Positions 63,585 to 64,000 of a stretch of 64,000 nt of DNA are shown here, piece after piece (position 1 is the stretch's first letter; the number at the start of each line of letters is the position of its first letter). Both the position numbers and the translations under genes were made by a program. The notes under the pieces were generated by a model. The model searched no databases and was not told where the DNA came from. It worked only from the letters and a program-made list of their open reading frames with translations. The DNA comes from a candidate division BRC1 bacterium HGW-BRC1-1 (lineage in GTDB: Bacteria > Sumerlaeota > Sumerlaeia > Sumerlaeales > Sumerlaeaceae), in the NCBI GenBank assembly GCA_002842095.1, contig PHCB01000009.1, positions 71,468 to 135,467 on the forward strand, read 5' to 3'.

Positions 63585-64000
63585 TCAGCCCCTCCCTGCA
63601 ACGTGTGATTGAGCGCTTGTGGCAGAGGAGACGCCCGAAGTCATTTCATCGCCATGGGCCGGCGCACCGTGGGGACCTTCACCGTGACTGTTACTCGCGG
63701 GAGCTAAATTCTCTGCCAGCGACGGATGCGGGTTACGCACCGCCGCCATATATGTCGTGCGGGGACGCACGTTCAACTCGGCCAGCATGGCATAGTTCAA
63801 CGGATGCGCTGCGGCCCGTGCGATCTGGCTTTTGCTGTCGTTCAGGTCCCCGAAGACGATGGCATCGGTCGGGCACGATGCCTGACACGCCACCACCACG
63901 TCGCCATCGCGAATCATGCGCCCCTCGTTTTTCGCCTGAATGCGCGCACCGCTGATGCGCTGCACGCAGTACGTGCACTTTTCCATCACGCCGCGCTGAC
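63585..64000 (-). CDS. actB: Alternative complex III Fe-S subunit ActB-like, N-terminus outside window
   Basis: MEKCTYCVQRISGARIQAKNEGRMIRDGDVVVACQASCPTDAIVFGDLNDSKSQIAR ferredoxin-type Cys motifs; open at the right edge. Confidence 0.85.
   Translation of the reverse strand, partial: QRGVMEKCTYCVQRISGARIQAKNEGRMIRDGDVVVACQASCPTDAIVFGDLNDSKSQIARAAAHPLNYAMLAELNVRPRTTYMAAVRNPHPSLAENLAPASNSHGEGPHGAPAHGDEMTSGVSSATSAQSHVAGRG

Overview
GC-rich bacterial chromosomal window of about 64 kb, densely coding. Gene content (GH89, GHL-type hydrolases, alternative complex III) fits a PVC/FCB-like or candidate-phylum lineage, but the taxon is an inference. Main blocks: partial lipoprotein; MerR regulator; UDP-glucose dehydrogenase; giant FnIII/FG-GAP protein apparently frameshifted from a GHL10-like hydrolase; a coupled U32-family / methyltransferase / type III polyketide synthase operon; a type III restriction-modification system; D-aminoacylase-like amidohydrolase; NifX/NafY-like protein; GH89 alpha-N-acetylglucosaminidase; a frameshifted glycoside-hydrolase-like gene; RdgC-like protein; tandem KaiC-like ATPase; MarC; tRNA(CAT); SucD; GltX; polysaccharide/O-antigen ligase operon; peroxiredoxin; two ABC exporters; QueE; a degenerate receiver; a low-molecular-weight phosphatase-like protein that has lost its catalytic Cys and carries a histone-H1-like K/A/P tail; parvulin-type PPIase; MFS transporter; and a caa3 oxidase plus alternative complex III operon running off the right end. 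The strongest candidates for new biology are the pseudo-phosphatase/H1-tail protein (49.8-50.8 kb), the PKS-MTase-U32 operon (10.0-13.1 kb), and a recurrent set of intergenic short-period (9-11 bp) and palindromic repeats of several sequence families. All family calls are by eye from translated sequence; no database search was run.
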